64,000 bases of DNA from Paraburkholderia sp. BCC1885 (GTDB taxonomy: Bacteria; Pseudomonadota; Gammaproteobacteria; Burkholderiales; Burkholderiaceae), in assembly GCF_900996235.1 (NCBI RefSeq), contig NZ_CAAJGM010000110.1, positions 85,708-149,707 on the forward strand. Direction: 5' to 3'. Made by a program: the position numbers and the translations under genes. This document shows positions 45,001-54,930 of the stretch, piece by piece. The notes beneath the pieces are model-generated. The model saw only the letters and a list, made by a program, of their open reading frames with translations, had not been told where the DNA came from and made no database searches. How positions within the stretch are numbered: the stretch's first letter is position 1; every line of letters starts with the position of its first letter.

Positions 45001-46227
45001 TCAGGTCGAAACTTCTGCGCCGTTCTTCTGGCGTGCTTTGAGCCGCTCTGCAATGAGCGTGCTGAGTTTGCGTTGTACACGCACAAGTTGCGCACACAAT
45101 AAGGGTAATTCGACCAGCCGCCCGCGTATGCCAAGCATGATCAGGCGTTTCTCGTGCCATGTTTCGCGGTTCGACCAGCGCGCCTTATAGTCGGCGCGCA
45201 ACGGTCGAAAATCAAAATCGCGGCCATGCGCGTGCGACCACCTGACCACGAGATCGATCAGCAAAGAGCCGACCGAGTAGGTGCCGAAGGTTTCGTCGTA
45301 AGTGGTAATGAAATACTCCATCGTCTTCGACCCCACCAGGTTCACGGACGCCGCCACCGGCACGCCATCCATCTTCACGAAGGCAACGAGCGGAGTGGTA
45401 GCCAGATCCGTTCGTTGCGCCAGTGCGATAAAGAAATCGCGCACCTGGTCGTCCATCAGATAGGGTGTATCGACACCGCGGCTGATTGCCCATTGCCGCT
45501 TGTTGGCGAATAGCCATGTCAGGACGGCTTTGGCGTCGTCCACGGTCTGGCTCCAGCCGCATTCGAGCACGCCTTTGCCTTCGAGACGTTTGCGGTTGTA
45601 ACGCAGACTATTGCGAAGCGCCTTGGGCAGCGTCGCCAGAAAATCATCGTAGCGGGGAAATTCGCGCAGACGGATCGAATAACCATCCAGGCCGCGCCAG
45701 CGCGCCGGCAGCCGGTCAAAAACCCACGACCGCGGCAGCCCCGCAAGCGATTTTTCTAACGGGCCGTCCACGCGAACCATCGCGATCTCGAGAATATCCG
45801 CGTTGACTCGCCTCACCGCCGCGGTGGCGTGGTCGTATAACTCGTCACTGCCATTGCTTTCAAGAAGGGGGCCGCCGTATTCTTCGCCGCTGCCACAGGT
45901 CAACGCTCTCGCGACGCGCACCAACCCTTTGCGGATAATCGAAACCGGCCACAGCGCGACTATCTCGTCGCCGCGCCGGACGAGCGCCACGTTCACGACA
46001 CCGCCTGACGCGATGACGTGAGCGGCGCTGAGTTCGCAAAACGAAAATGTCAAACAGGATGGGCAATCTTCGGCCGCGGCAGCCAGCATGTCCCACGATT
46101 GACGCAACGCTGCAAACGCCGCAGGCGTTTCGATCACGGCCACTTCTTGCCGAAGCCGCACATTCGCGCACAGATTGCCCGCCATAGCCGAGAATCTATC
46201 GGAATTCACTTCGTCCATTTCCGCCAT
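45001..46227 (-). CDS. GNAT/CelD-like acetyltransferase
   Basis: 408 residues of the Acetyltransf_6/CelD-BcsL group, related to FemAB-type double GNAT folds. Visible parts are WDMLAAAAEDCPSCLTFSFCE at the start, LPKALRNSLRYNRKRLE in the middle (a family hallmark), and YDETFGTYSVGSLLIDLVVRWSHAHGRDFDF near the end. Such proteins often acylate exopolysaccharide or envelope components, but none of the usual partner genes is here. Cytoplasmic, no signal peptide. Confidence 0.82.
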   Translation of the reverse strand: MAEMDEVNSDRFSAMAGNLCANVRLRQEVAVIETPAAFAALRQSWDMLAAAAEDCPSCLTFSFCELSAAHVIASGGVVNVALVRRGDEIVALWPVSIIRKGLVRVARALTCGSGEEYGGPLLESNGSDELYDHATAAVRRVNADILEIAMVRVDGPLEKSLAGLPRSWVFDRLPARWRGLDGYSIRLREFPRYDDFLATLPKALRNSLRYNRKRLEGKGVLECGWSQTVDDAKAVLTWLFANKRQWAISRGVDTPYLMDDQVRDFFIALAQRTDLATTPLVAFVKMDGVPVAASVNLVGSKTMEYFITTYDETFGTYSVGSLLIDLVVRWSHAHGRDFDFRPLRADYKARWSNRETWHEKRLIMLGIRGRLVELPLLCAQLVRVQRKLSTLIAERLKARQKNGAEVST

Positions 46228-46340
46228 TTGAGCGCCCTCTTCCGACGAAATTAGCTGACCGATGCCGACGCGCTTGCGCCATCATCGTGACATTACGCGG
46301 CACCTCCGTCGCGCCGTCAATCAGGATTTTTTTGAGGCGT

Positions 46341-46913
46341 TCAAGTGCTCGTATGTTGTCCCGGCCACCACGACCAGCCGCGCGGCGCACGCTGCAATTC
46401 GACCACCGAGAGCGGCGCAATCTCAACGCGCGCGAACGACGCCGCAGGTGCATCCAGGGCATGAAGCAAAGCCGCTCGAATAATCGGCGCGTGTGTCACG
46501 GCAATCACCGTCCCGGTTGCGTCAATCGCATCAAGCCATGCACCGACGCGCGCAAGAACCTTTGCAAACGACTCCCCGCCATGCGGCGCCGCATCCGGAT
46601 CACGAGTCCATGCGGCGAGTTCATCTGGCGCTTCATCCGCCAGTTCCGCGAGTCGCCGGCCGCGCCAGTCGCCATAGTCGAGGTCCGCGAGTTCCGGCAC
46701 ATCACGCGCAACGAGGCCTAAGGCCCGCGCGGTCTCACGTGCGCAAACAGCAGGACTGCTGAGCGCGAGTGCGTCGCGAGGCAAACGGATGCGTTCGCGC
46801 GAGGCCGTCGCCTCCGCGATACTCCGTGCATCCAGCTGATCGTCAGCGGGAAATCTGCCTTGCCGCATTGCAGGCGTAGCGGCGTGACTGATCAACACAA
46901 CACGCTGATTCAT
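46341..46913 (-). CDS. histidine phosphatase family protein with altered RHG motif
   Basis: About 190 residues with the phosphoglycerate-mutase-like layout: LISHAAT at the N-terminus, SSPAVCARETARALG, LDYGDWRG, and VIAVTHAP with the second catalytic histidine. The usual Arg of the RHG motif is Ser here (codon AGT), while the nucleophile His is kept, so activity may be changed. It diverges from the B12 riboswitch and cbtBA, which hints at a CobC-like (alpha-ribazole phosphatase) ancestry. Start ATG 46913 follows AAAGGA. Confidence 0.8.
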   Translation of the reverse strand: MNQRVVLISHAATPAMRQGRFPADDQLDARSIAEATASRERIRLPRDALALSSPAVCARETARALGLVARDVPELADLDYGDWRGRRLAELADEAPDELAAWTRDPDAAPHGGESFAKVLARVGAWLDAIDATGTVIAVTHAPIIRAALLHALDAPAASFARVEIAPLSVVELQRAPRGWSWWPGQHTST

Positions 46914-46999
46914 GAGGTCCTTTAGTTGAAAACGATGCCAATTCGCGCACCGCGCACAAAGCAGGCACAAAGCGCCGAGCATTTACCCGCCCATGAAAG

Positions 47000-47120
47000 C
47001 TAAACGCGTAGAATACGCCTGACGCGGAGCACGGAAGCCGGTGCAAGCCCGGCGCGGTCGCGCCACTGTAAGCGGTTCATCGCAGAACCGAAAGCCAGAC
47101 CCGAGCTCCGCGTATTCTCT
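47000..47120 (+). ncRNA. cobalamin riboswitch
   Basis: Hallmarks of the adenosylcobalamin aptamer are in order: ACGGAAGCCGGTGCAAGCCC (47031-47050), GCGGTCGCGCCACTGT with the B12 box (ending 47069), a hairpin (GCGGTTC...GAACCG), and AAGCCAGAC at 47092-47100. GAATACGC (47011-47018) and GCGTATTC (47110-47117) close the structure. It precedes cbtB by about 50 bases and should lower cbtBA expression when cobalamin is plentiful. Confidence 0.93.
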
Positions 47121-47167
47121 TTTCATCATCCGCTATTGGGGCGCGCAACCCCTGGAGAAAGTCCGTC

Positions 47168-47377
47168 ATGTCCGACACCGTATTGAACCCGGCCGCCGAG
47201 CCGACCGCCATTCCGCTGCGTGAACTGCTGCCGTGGATCATCTTCGGCGGCCTGATTATGCTGCTCGCCATCTACTTCGTGGGTGCTGAAGAAGGCGCAA
47301 CCTCGCTCGTGCCCGGCATGTACGTCCATGAATTCGTCCACGACGGCCGCCATCTGCTTGGCTTCCCCTGCCACTGA
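47168..47377 (+). CDS. cbtB: CbtB, small subunit of predicted cobalt transporter
   Basis: 69 residues with one membrane helix (about 22-42) and a His-rich C-terminal tail (HEFVHDGRHLLGFPCH) that likely binds metal. The strong GGAGAAAG site and the riboswitch upstream support both gene and start. CbtAB pairs behind B12 riboswitches are predicted cobalt importers for cobalamin synthesis. Confidence 0.92.
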   Translation: MSDTVLNPAAEPTAIPLRELLPWIIFGGLIMLLAIYFVGAEEGATSLVPGMYVHEFVHDGRHLLGFPCH

Positions 47378-47390
47378 CGCGGAGTCCATC

Positions 47391-48140
47391 ATGGTCGGTA
47401 AATTGCTGGTACGCGGCATGCTCACGGGCGTCGTCGCGGGACTTCTGACGTTCAGTTTCGCCAAGCTGGTCGGCGAACCCCAGGTGGATCAGGCGATCTC
47501 CTTCGAGGCAAAAGCCGATGCGGCAAAGGGTGAAGCGCCCGAGCCTGAAATCGTCAGCCGCCCTATCCAGGCCGGTCTCGGTCTTCTGACTGGCGTGATG
47601 ACGTTTAGCGCGGCAATGGGCGGTCTGTTTGCACTCACGTTCGCCTATGCCTATGGCCGCGTCGGCAAACTCGGCGCGCGGTCGTTGTCCGCCTGGCTTG
47701 CGCTCGCGGCATTCATCACGCTGGTGATCGTGCCGAACATCAAATACCCTGCCAATCCGCCTTCGGTGGGTGACCCTGACACCATCGGCTTACGCACCGG
47801 CCTGTTCTTCCTGATGATCGCCATTTCCATCGCGACGATGGTGTTCTCGCTCAAGGTGCGCAAGCATCTCACGGCGAGCCTCGGTCTGTGGAATGCATCC
47901 ATTCTGGCGGGCCTCGTGTTCGTGGTGATCATCGGCGCCGTGCAGTTGGGTCTGCCCGTGATCAACGAAGTGCCGGCGGCATTCCCGGCGGTGCTGCTGT
48001 GGAAATTCCGCGTCGCGGCAATCGGCATGCAGGTGATTTTGTGGACCACGACCGGCCTGCTGTTCGGCGCGCTGGCCGAGCGTTGCCAACGCGCTGCGTC
48101 AACGGGACGGATCGGCGGCGGCAAGTCGGCCTATCTTTAA
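47391..48140 (+). CDS. cbtA: CbtA, membrane subunit of predicted cobalt transporter
   Basis: About 249 residues with five to six hydrophobic helices (MLTGVVAGLLTFSFAKLVGEP, LLTGVMTFSAAMGGLFALTF, LSAWLALAAFITLVIVPNIKYPANPP and two more). The internal motif KYPANPPSVGDPDTI is characteristic of the family. It starts 13 bases after cbtB at the ATG 47391 behind CGGAG. A strong terminator follows at 48183-48215. Confidence 0.92.
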   Translation: MVGKLLVRGMLTGVVAGLLTFSFAKLVGEPQVDQAISFEAKADAAKGEAPEPEIVSRPIQAGLGLLTGVMTFSAAMGGLFALTFAYAYGRVGKLGARSLSAWLALAAFITLVIVPNIKYPANPPSVGDPDTIGLRTGLFFLMIAISIATMVFSLKVRKHLTASLGLWNASILAGLVFVVIIGAVQLGLPVINEVPAAFPAVLLWKFRVAAIGMQVILWTTTGLLFGALAERCQRAASTGRIGGGKSAYL

Positions 48141-48182
48141 GGAAACCATAGCAACCGTGCGAGCGCTTGCACTGTCCTCATG

Positions 48183-48215
48183 AAAAACGCCCGCATTCAT
48201 GCGGGCATTTTTTTT
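48183..48215 (+). terminator. intrinsic terminator after cbtA, possibly bidirectional
   Basis: GCCCGCAT (48189-48196) and ATGCGGGC (48199-48206) form a tight hairpin followed by eight or more T residues. Five A residues precede it, so it could also stop the convergent transcript from 48234-49517. Confidence 0.9.
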
Positions 48216-48233
48216 GAGCGAACGTCACGCGCC

Positions 48234-49517
48234 TCAGCAACGCTCCAGCGCATACGACAGGTCCGCGATCAGATCGTCGGGATGCTCCAGTCCTACCGAC
48301 ACACGAATCAACCCTTCCGATACACCCGCCGCCGCGCGCGCCGCAGCGGGTACGCCCGAATGCGTCGTCGAGGACGGATGGCAAATCAACGATTCCGTGC
48401 CGCCCAGGCTCACCGCCGACTTGAACAGCGTCAGGCCATTGATGAGCTTGAACGCCTGCTCGCGCCCGCCATCGAGGATAAAGGCAAACGTCGAACCGGG
48501 CCCGGTGCACTGCCGCCGATAGACCTCCTGATAAAGCGGGTCTTCAATCAGTTCAGGATGCAACACCTTGACCGGATGATACGGATTGCCCGCGAGCCAG
48601 CGCGCGACCGCACTGCCGCTGCGGGCCGCCTGCTCCATGCGCAGAACCAGCGTCTCCATGGAACGCGTGATCATCCATGACGAATGCGGGTCGAGTTGCG
48701 AGCCGAGCGCGCTGCGAATCGAACGCACTTTCGTGACCAGGGCGCGGCTACCCGTCACGCCACCGGCCACCAGATCGCTATGGCCGCCGATGTACTTCGT
48801 CAGCGAATACACGTTAAGGTCGATGCCCTGCTTGACCGGCTTCTGATACAACGGCCCCAGCAGCGTGTTGTCGCACACCGAAAGCGGACGATAGCCATGG
48901 CGCGCTTCGAACGCATCGATCTCGCGGCGCAGCCCTTCCAGATCGAACAGGGAATTGGTCGGATTAGCCGGCGTCTCGATGTAGCACATGCGCACGTTGC
49001 CCTTCTTTGCCGCCGCTTCAAGCGCGTCGTGGATTGCCTGAACGGACAAGCCGTCCTCGATCACCTGAGACTGGATACCCCACTCCGGCAGAAACTTCGA
49101 GATCAGCGTTTCGGTGCCGCCATACAGCGGCACGGACTGGACCACGCAATCGCCGGGGCGCAGAAATGCCAGCAAGATCGCTGCAATAGCAGACATGCCG
49201 CTCGAAGTGACAACGGCCGCTTCCGAGCCGTCGAGCAGAGCAAGGCGGTCTTCGACGATCTCCAGATTCGGATGATTGAAGCGGCTATACACGAGGCCCG
49301 CGCTCTCGCCTTCTGGTAAAGGCTTGCGACCCGAAACCATGTCGAAGAAATCGGCGCCGTCTTCGGCGGTGCGAAACGCGAACGTCGAGGTCAAAAAGAC
49401 TGGTGGCTTGACCGAGCCCTCCGAAAGGAAGGGATCGTAGCCATACGACATCATCTGGGTTTCGGGGTGCAGATCGCGATCGGCAATCTTGCGCTTGTGA
49501 TAGTTGCGATAGGCCAT
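48234..49517 (-). CDS. PLP-dependent cystathionine gamma-synthase family enzyme
   Basis: About 427 residues, Cys/Met-metabolism PLP family. Visible marks are YSRFNHPN, TSSGMSAIAA, YIETPANPTNSLFDL, and VYSLTKYIGGHSDLVAGG with the PLP-binding Lys; SLGGTESLICHPSSTTHS follows near the end. It could be a cystathionine gamma-synthase, a gamma-lyase or a homocysteine-forming enzyme. The nearby metE supports a role in methionine or transsulfuration. GGAG before 49517 favours this start. Confidence 0.88.
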   Translation of the reverse strand: MAYRNYHKRKIADRDLHPETQMMSYGYDPFLSEGSVKPPVFLTSTFAFRTAEDGADFFDMVSGRKPLPEGESAGLVYSRFNHPNLEIVEDRLALLDGSEAAVVTSSGMSAIAAILLAFLRPGDCVVQSVPLYGGTETLISKFLPEWGIQSQVIEDGLSVQAIHDALEAAAKKGNVRMCYIETPANPTNSLFDLEGLRREIDAFEARHGYRPLSVCDNTLLGPLYQKPVKQGIDLNVYSLTKYIGGHSDLVAGGVTGSRALVTKVRSIRSALGSQLDPHSSWMITRSMETLVLRMEQAARSGSAVARWLAGNPYHPVKVLHPELIEDPLYQEVYRRQCTGPGSTFAFILDGGREQAFKLINGLTLFKSAVSLGGTESLICHPSSTTHSGVPAAARAAAGVSEGLIRVSVGLEHPDDLIADLSYALERC

Positions 49518-49644
49518 GCTTTGCTCCATGCCATGTCGTAGGGAAGGTAGAACGGTAGTTGCAGTCCCAGCGCGCATTTCACGCCCGAAGAGGATCGCTC
49601 TGCGGGCTCACGCGCAACCATCCTACTCCATGGCAACGGATGCT

Positions 49645-51936
49645 TCAGGCCGAAGCGCGCAGCCTCTTCGCTGCCGCTACCATATTGGTCAGCGCCGGAA
49701 TGACCTCTTCCCATTGACGCGTCTTCAGGCCGCAATCCGGATTCACCCACAGACGTTGCGCCGGAATGCGTTCCGCGGCCTTTTTCATCAGTTGTACGAC
49801 ATGTTCTTCGGTGGGGATGTTCGGCGAGTGAATGTCATACACGCCCGGGCCGATTTCGTTCGGGTAGTTGAAGTTGTCGAATGCGTCTAGCAGTTCCATA
49901 TCCGAACGCGAAGTCTCGATGGTGATGACGTCCGCATCCATATCGGCGATCGACGCGATAATGTCGTTGAACTCCGAATAGCACATGTGCGTGTGGATCT
50001 GCGTTTCGTCATCCACGCCGTTGGCGGTGATGCGGAACGAGGTCACGGCCCAGTCGAGGTATTCCTTCCATTGCGATTTGCGCAGCGGCAGGCCTTCGCG
50101 CAAGGCCGCTTCGTCGATCTGGATCACGCGCACGCCGGCTTTTTCGAGGTCCAGCACTTCTGCACGGATCGCAAGAGCCAACTGATAGCACGACACCGAA
50201 CGCGGCTGGTCGTCGCGCACGAAGGACCAGTTCAGAATCGTGACGGGACCCGTCAGCATGCCCTTCATCGGCCTGGTTGTGAGCGATTGCGCGTACTTGA
50301 TCCACTCCACGGTCATCGCCTTCGGACGGCTGATGTCACCGAACAGAATGGGCGGCTTCACGCAGCGCGAACCATACGACTGCACCCAGCCGAACTGGCT
50401 GAAGGCATAACCATCGAGCTGTTCGCCGAAGTATTCGACCATATCGTTACGCTCGGCTTCGCCGTGCACCAGCACGTCCAGACCCAGCGCTTCCTGTTCT
50501 CGCACGCTGCGTTCGATCTCGGCGCGCATCGCGTTCCGATAGGTGGCTTCGTCCAGCGCGCCGCTCTTGAACTGGCTGCGCGCGTGACGAATCGTGCTGG
50601 TTTGCGGGAACGAGCCGATGGTCGTGGTCGGGTAAGGCGGCAACTTCAACAGCGCGGCCTGCTTGCCGGCGCGCGCCGGATAAGCGTTCTTGCGCTGGCC
50701 CAGCGCCGGGCTGATCTTCGCGAGCGCAGCCTTGACCGCTGGGTTGTTCACGCGCGACGAGGCACGGCGTGCGGCGATCGCCGCGCTGTTTGCGGCCAGT
50801 TCGGCCTGCACGGCGTCACGGCCCTGGTTCAATGCGGTGGCCAGAATATTCAGTTCATCCAACTTTTGCAGCGCGAAGGCGAGCCACGAACGGACTTCCG
50901 CATCCAGCTTCTGCTCACTTGCCAGATCCACCGGTACATGCAGCAGCGAGCACGACGGAGCGATCCACAGACGCTCGCCCAGTTGCTGCGCGACCGGTTC
51001 GAGCCAATCGAGCACGCCGGCCAGATCCGTCTTCCAGATGTTGCGGCCGTTGATCACGCCAAGCGACAACACGCGGTCTCGCGGCAGGTGCGCAATCACC
51101 GCATCGACTTCAGCGCGTGCATTGATCGTATCCAGATGCAGGCCATGCACCGGCAGCTTCACCGCCAGCGGCAGATTGCCGAGCAACTGACCGAAATACG
51201 TCGCCAGCAGGAGCTTGACCTTGCAGTTCGCCAATGCGTCATAGGCGGTGACATAGGCCTGCTGCCATCGCGCGGACAGTTCGGTGACGAGGACCGGTTC
51301 GTCGATCTGCACCCATTCGACACCTTGCGCGGCCAGCGTGGCCAGCAGTTCCGCATAGACGGGCAGGATGCGCGGCAGCAGCGCCAGCTTGTCGGAATCG
51401 TCCCTGGCCTTGCCAAGCGCGAGATAGGTCACCGGACCCACCAGCACCGGCTTGGCCTTGACGCCTTGCGCCTTGGCCTCGGCCAGTTGCTCCAGCAGAC
51501 GCGAGGCGTCGAGCTCGAACTCGGTGTTCGCGCTGAACTCGGGGACGATGTAATGGTAGTTGGTGTCGAACCACTTGGTCATTTCGCCGGCCGCCACACC
51601 ACCGCAGCAGGCCGCGTGGTCTTCGGCACCTTTGGCCGAACGGCCGCGCGCAACGCGAAAGTAATTGTCCAGCGTGTCGCCATGGAAGCCTTGCACGCGT
51701 TCCGGCAAATTGCCGAGCGTGAAGCTCATGTCCAGCACCTGGTCGTAAAAGGCGAAATCGCCGACAGCGGCCAGACCCAGATCAGCCTGGTGAGCCCAGT
51801 GACGTTGACGCAACTGCGCGCCCAGCGCTTTGAGCTCGTCGAGCGAGGACTCGCCTTTCCAGTAGGACTCGAGCGCGAATTTCAGTTCGCGCTTCGCGCC
51901 GATGCGGGGAAAGCCCAGATTGTGTGTGGTTACCAT
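49645..51936 (-). CDS. metE: cobalamin-independent methionine synthase MetE
   Basis: 763 residues, full length. It moves a methyl group from 5-methyltetrahydropteroyl-triglutamate to homocysteine. Clear features are the N-terminal [28 protein letters not shown], the zinc-site segments with [23 protein letters not shown] and NPDCGLKTR. It is transcribed divergently from metR, which is the standard arrangement for activation by MetR with homocysteine. Confidence 0.97.
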   Translation of the reverse strand: MVTTHNLGFPRIGAKRELKFALESYWKGESSLDELKALGAQLRQRHWAHQADLGLAAVGDFAFYDQVLDMSFTLGNLPERVQGFHGDTLDNYFRVARGRSAKGAEDHAACCGGVAAGEMTKWFDTNYHYIVPEFSANTEFELDASRLLEQLAEAKAQGVKAKPVLVGPVTYLALGKARDDSDKLALLPRILPVYAELLATLAAQGVEWVQIDEPVLVTELSARWQQAYVTAYDALANCKVKLLLATYFGQLLGNLPLAVKLPVHGLHLDTINARAEVDAVIAHLPRDRVLSLGVINGRNIWKTDLAGVLDWLEPVAQQLGERLWIAPSCSLLHVPVDLASEQKLDAEVRSWLAFALQKLDELNILATALNQGRDAVQAELAANSAAIAARRASSRVNNPAVKAALAKISPALGQRKNAYPARAGKQAALLKLPPYPTTTIGSFPQTSTIRHARSQFKSGALDEATYRNAMRAEIERSVREQEALGLDVLVHGEAERNDMVEYFGEQLDGYAFSQFGWVQSYGSRCVKPPILFGDISRPKAMTVEWIKYAQSLTTRPMKGMLTGPVTILNWSFVRDDQPRSVSCYQLALAIRAEVLDLEKAGVRVIQIDEAALREGLPLRKSQWKEYLDWAVTSFRITANGVDDETQIHTHMCYSEFNDIIASIADMDADVITIETSRSDMELLDAFDNFNYPNEIGPGVYDIHSPNIPTEEHVVQLMKKAAERIPAQRLWVNPDCGLKTRQWEEVIPALTNMVAAAKRLRASA

Positions 51937-51991
51937 CGTGTCGCCTTGAATCGGTCGGTTGCGGATGGTGCATCCTATCCAACGCGGTTTA

Positions 51992-52014
51992 TGAAGTAAA
52001 ATGGTGATAATTCA
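51992..52014. promoter_or_regulatory. possible MetR-binding region between metE and metR
   Basis: Half-sites TGAA (51992-51995) and TTCA (52011-52014), plus TGATAATTCA at 52005-52014, lie in the divergent promoter. They resemble but do not match the TGAA-N5-TTCA MetR consensus exactly. Confidence 0.35.
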
Positions 52015-52044
52015 ATCAACCATTAGTTTTACTCATGCCACGTC

Positions 52045-52992
52045 ATGCTTGAAAGAACTCATCTGGCGATCGTCCAGGCCGTCGACAAACACGGCTCGCT
52101 CACCGCTGCGGCGGACGTCCTGTACGTGACGCAATCGGCCCTCAGCCACTCCATGAAAAAGCTGGAGCAGCAGCTTGGCACGGATATCTGGCTGCGCGAA
52201 GGCCGCAATCTGCGTCTCACGCAAGCTGGCGAATACCTGCTGGCCGTAGCCAACCGTCTGCTGCCGCAACTGGATCTCGCCGAGGAACGCCTGAAACAGT
52301 ATGCGCAGGGCGAACGCGGCGCGCTGCGCATCGGCATGGAATGCCATCCCTGCTATCAGTGGTTGCTCAAGGTGGTCTCGCCCTATCTGGCGCGCTGGCC
52401 GGACGTGGATGTCGACGTCAAACAGAAATTCCAGTTTGGCGGCATTGGCGCGTTATTCGGCTATGAGATCGATCTGCTGGTGACGCCGGATCCGCTCTTC
52501 AAACCAGGCCTGCGCTTCGAACCGGTGTTCGACTACGAGCAGGTGCTGGTGGTAAATCGCGAGCATGCGCTCGCCGGCGTCGAGTACGTGAAACCCGAGC
52601 AGTTGACACAGGAAGTGCTGGTTACCTATCCGGTAGAGACCGACCGGCTCGATATCTACAATCAGTTCTTGATGCCGGCCGGTGTGACGCCGCGCCGCCA
52701 CAAGGCGATCGAAACCACCGACATCATGCTGCAAATGGTGGAAAGCGGCCGGGGCGTCGCCGCGCTGCCGCGCTGGCTGGTGGAAGAGTATGCGGACAAG
52801 ATGAATCTGGTTCCAGTGCGGCTGGGACGCAAGGGCATCGCCAAGCAGATTTTCCTTGGCGCCCGCGAAACCGATGTCGACATCGATTACCTCAAGGCTT
52901 TTATCGAACTCGCACGCCTGCCGGCCGCGGTCTCAACTGAGCCTGAGGTAAAACGACGGCCGCGGCAGGCGCGCGGCCGGGCGGGTACCTGA
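52045..52992 (+). CDS. metR: LysR-family methionine regulator MetR
   Basis: 315 residues. N-terminal LysR helix-turn-helix (LAIVQAVDKHGSLTAAADVLYVTQSALSHSMKKLEQQLG) and an effector domain with the MetR-typical GMECHPCYQWLLKVVSPYLARWPDVDVDV and VTYPVETDRLDIYNQFL segments. It should sense homocysteine and activate metE. The Arg-rich C-terminal 20 residues extend beyond the usual end. Divergent from metE. Confidence 0.93.
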   Translation: MLERTHLAIVQAVDKHGSLTAAADVLYVTQSALSHSMKKLEQQLGTDIWLREGRNLRLTQAGEYLLAVANRLLPQLDLAEERLKQYAQGERGALRIGMECHPCYQWLLKVVSPYLARWPDVDVDVKQKFQFGGIGALFGYEIDLLVTPDPLFKPGLRFEPVFDYEQVLVVNREHALAGVEYVKPEQLTQEVLVTYPVETDRLDIYNQFLMPAGVTPRRHKAIETTDIMLQMVESGRGVAALPRWLVEEYADKMNLVPVRLGRKGIAKQIFLGARETDVDIDYLKAFIELARLPAAVSTEPEVKRRPRQARGRAGT

Positions 52993-53004
52993 ACCTGTCA
53001 GCCT

Positions 53005-54420
53005 TCACCCCGCGGATGCGCGATGTATCCGCAGCGGCAAAAACATCGCCGCAGCGAAGGCCAGCAAGTGCAGGCCAGATAGCATCACAAACACCGGCAG
53101 AAATTGCTGCGGTTGGGCGCTCTTCGTGCCATGCACCGTCAACGAGATGACCACGGCAAGCAGCGTGGTCGCCAGTGGCCCGCTGACTCTTTGCGCAATG
53201 TTCAACGCGGTGTTCGCGACGGGAAGCCGCGCCTTGGGTATCGACGAATACGCGGCCGTTATCGACGGTATGCTGATCGTGCCCTGCCCCACGCCGGCGA
53301 GGAACAGACTGAGCGCGGCCCACGTCACGGAGAATTGATGTGTGGGCATCCAGAGAAACGCGAGCGTGCTCAGGAAAGCCAGCAACGCACCGCCCGCCGA
53401 CACCGCGCGGCATCCGTAGCGTCCGGTTAAAAATCCTAGCAACGGAAACGAGCACATCATGCCAAGGCCGGTCGCGGCGACGAGCCAGCCCGCTTGCGCG
53501 GCAGACAAGGCGCAGCCCGCGATCAGATAAAGCGGCACCACCAGTTGCCGGCCGAACATGATGCCATTGGCAAAAAACTGCGTGAGCGCGGCGACCGAGA
53601 ACGTCCGGTCCGCGAAGACCCGTATGTCGATCAGGGCTGAACTGCCCTTTCGCAAGGCATGCCACAGAAATCCCGCCAGCAAAGCGGCGCCTGCGAGCAA
53701 AATCCATTTTCCTTCGGTATGCGAAGCATTCTGCAATCCGTAGATAAAGGCGGCGAGTCCAGGGGAAATTAGCGCAAAGCCGACGAAATCGAACGGACGC
53801 TTTTGCAAGGAAGCGGTGTCGGGTGAAAGAAGCCATGCGGCCAGTCCGACGCCAAGCATGCCGACGGGAACGTTGAGGTAGAAAAGCCACGACCATGAGG
53901 CGTGCGCGAGAATCGTGCCGGCCAATACCGGACCGAGGATGGGTCCAAGCAGGATAGGCAGCGTGGTATAGCCCATCACGCGCGCCATGTTTTTTCCAGC
54001 GGCGCGCGCAATCATCATCTGCGTCATGGGCGCCAGCACGCCGCCCACCAGGCCCTGAAACACGCGTGCGCAGATCAGCTCGCTCATGGTTTGGGACACG
54101 CCGCATAAAATCGACGCCAACGTGAAGGTCGAGAAACAGAGCAGGTAGAGCCGCTTTGCGCCGATGCGATCCACCAGCCAGCCGTTGAGCGGCAACATCA
54201 GCGCCATGGCCAGCAGATAGCCGCTGACGATCCACTGCGCGGTCGCAATCGGCGCGTCTAATGCATGGCTGATCGTGGATAGCGAGACGTTGACCACCGT
54301 CGAATCGACCTGGGTCATGAACGGTCCGATTACAGCGACGACGGCCACCTTCCAGACCGACGGGCCAACGGACGCTGCGGAGGGTGCGGGTGCATCAACG
54401 TGCTTGCCGGTATCGCTCAT
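53005..54420 (-). CDS. DHA2-family MFS drug exporter (EmrB/QacA type)
   Basis: 471 residues with about 14 hydrophobic helices. Marks of the family are FMTQVDSTVVNVSLSTI in helix 1, SGYLLAMALMLPLNGWLVDRIGAKRLYL (motif A), and PVLAGTILAHASWSWLFYLNVPVG (motif C). No EmrA-like adaptor is adjacent, so it may act alone. Last gene of a MarR-led operon, 34 bases after marR. Confidence 0.92.
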   Translation of the reverse strand: MSDTGKHVDAPAPSAASVGPSVWKVAVVAVIGPFMTQVDSTVVNVSLSTISHALDAPIATAQWIVSGYLLAMALMLPLNGWLVDRIGAKRLYLLCFSTFTLASILCGVSQTMSELICARVFQGLVGGVLAPMTQMMIARAAGKNMARVMGYTTLPILLGPILGPVLAGTILAHASWSWLFYLNVPVGMLGVGLAAWLLSPDTASLQKRPFDFVGFALISPGLAAFIYGLQNASHTEGKWILLAGAALLAGFLWHALRKGSSALIDIRVFADRTFSVAALTQFFANGIMFGRQLVVPLYLIAGCALSAAQAGWLVAATGLGMMCSFPLLGFLTGRYGCRAVSAGGALLAFLSTLAFLWMPTHQFSVTWAALSLFLAGVGQGTISIPSITAAYSSIPKARLPVANTALNIAQRVSGPLATTLLAVVISLTVHGTKSAQPQQFLPVFVMLSGLHLLAFAAAMFLPLRIHRASAG

Positions 54421-54454
54421 CGCGAGTTCCTGTTGCCGATTCTTCGTTGCAAGC

Positions 54455-54886
54455 TCATTTGCCGGCCAGCCTCTTCATGATCCCTGCAGCCTTGAACAGC
54501 GTCTCGCGCTCTTCAGGCTCAAGCGCAGCGATGGCCTCGGAAAGCCACATCTGCTTCGCCTCGCGATTCTTCTTGCGCAACTGCGCGCCCTTCGGCGTAA
54601 GCTCGATCAGCATCTGACGCCCGTCGGTAGCATGCGGCGTGCGCGTGACGATGCCCATTTCCTCGAGCGCGGTGACGGTGGTGCCCATCGATTGCGGTTT
54701 CATTTTCTCGGCGCGCGCAAGAGCCGCGGTGGTGGCGGGGCCGTCGTTAGCCAGCCGTGACATGACCACGGCCTCCGTCATGGAAAGCTCTCCGGCATAG
54801 GATTCGTTGCGGGTGCGGCGAATGAGCAGACCCAGGGCCTGCATCAGATCCAGGACGGCCTGTTCAAACGTGCTGCTGGTGGACAT
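54455..54886 (-). CDS. MarR-family repressor of the DHA2 exporter
   Basis: 143 residues with the MarR winged helix (LSMTEAVVMSRLANDGPATTAALARAEKMKPQSMGTTVTALEEMGIVTRTPHATDGRQMLIELT). It precedes the exporter in one operon, and a complex palindrome lies at 54931-54971, 45 bases upstream of its start. This is the common EmrR-like loop in which a toxic ligand frees the promoter. Confidence 0.92.
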   Translation of the reverse strand: MSTSSTFEQAVLDLMQALGLLIRRTRNESYAGELSMTEAVVMSRLANDGPATTAALARAEKMKPQSMGTTVTALEEMGIVTRTPHATDGRQMLIELTPKGAQLRKKNREAKQMWLSEAIAALEPEERETLFKAAGIMKRLAGK

Positions 54887-54930
54887 AACTTTCCGAGCGG
54901 TAAGTTGGGTGTGTCGGGATCATGAAGGTA

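Noticed and set aside
49987..51999. 670-codon plus-strand open frame opposite metE
   Set aside because: Shadow of the metE coding strand; composition is Arg/His/Gln-rich and no family is visible.
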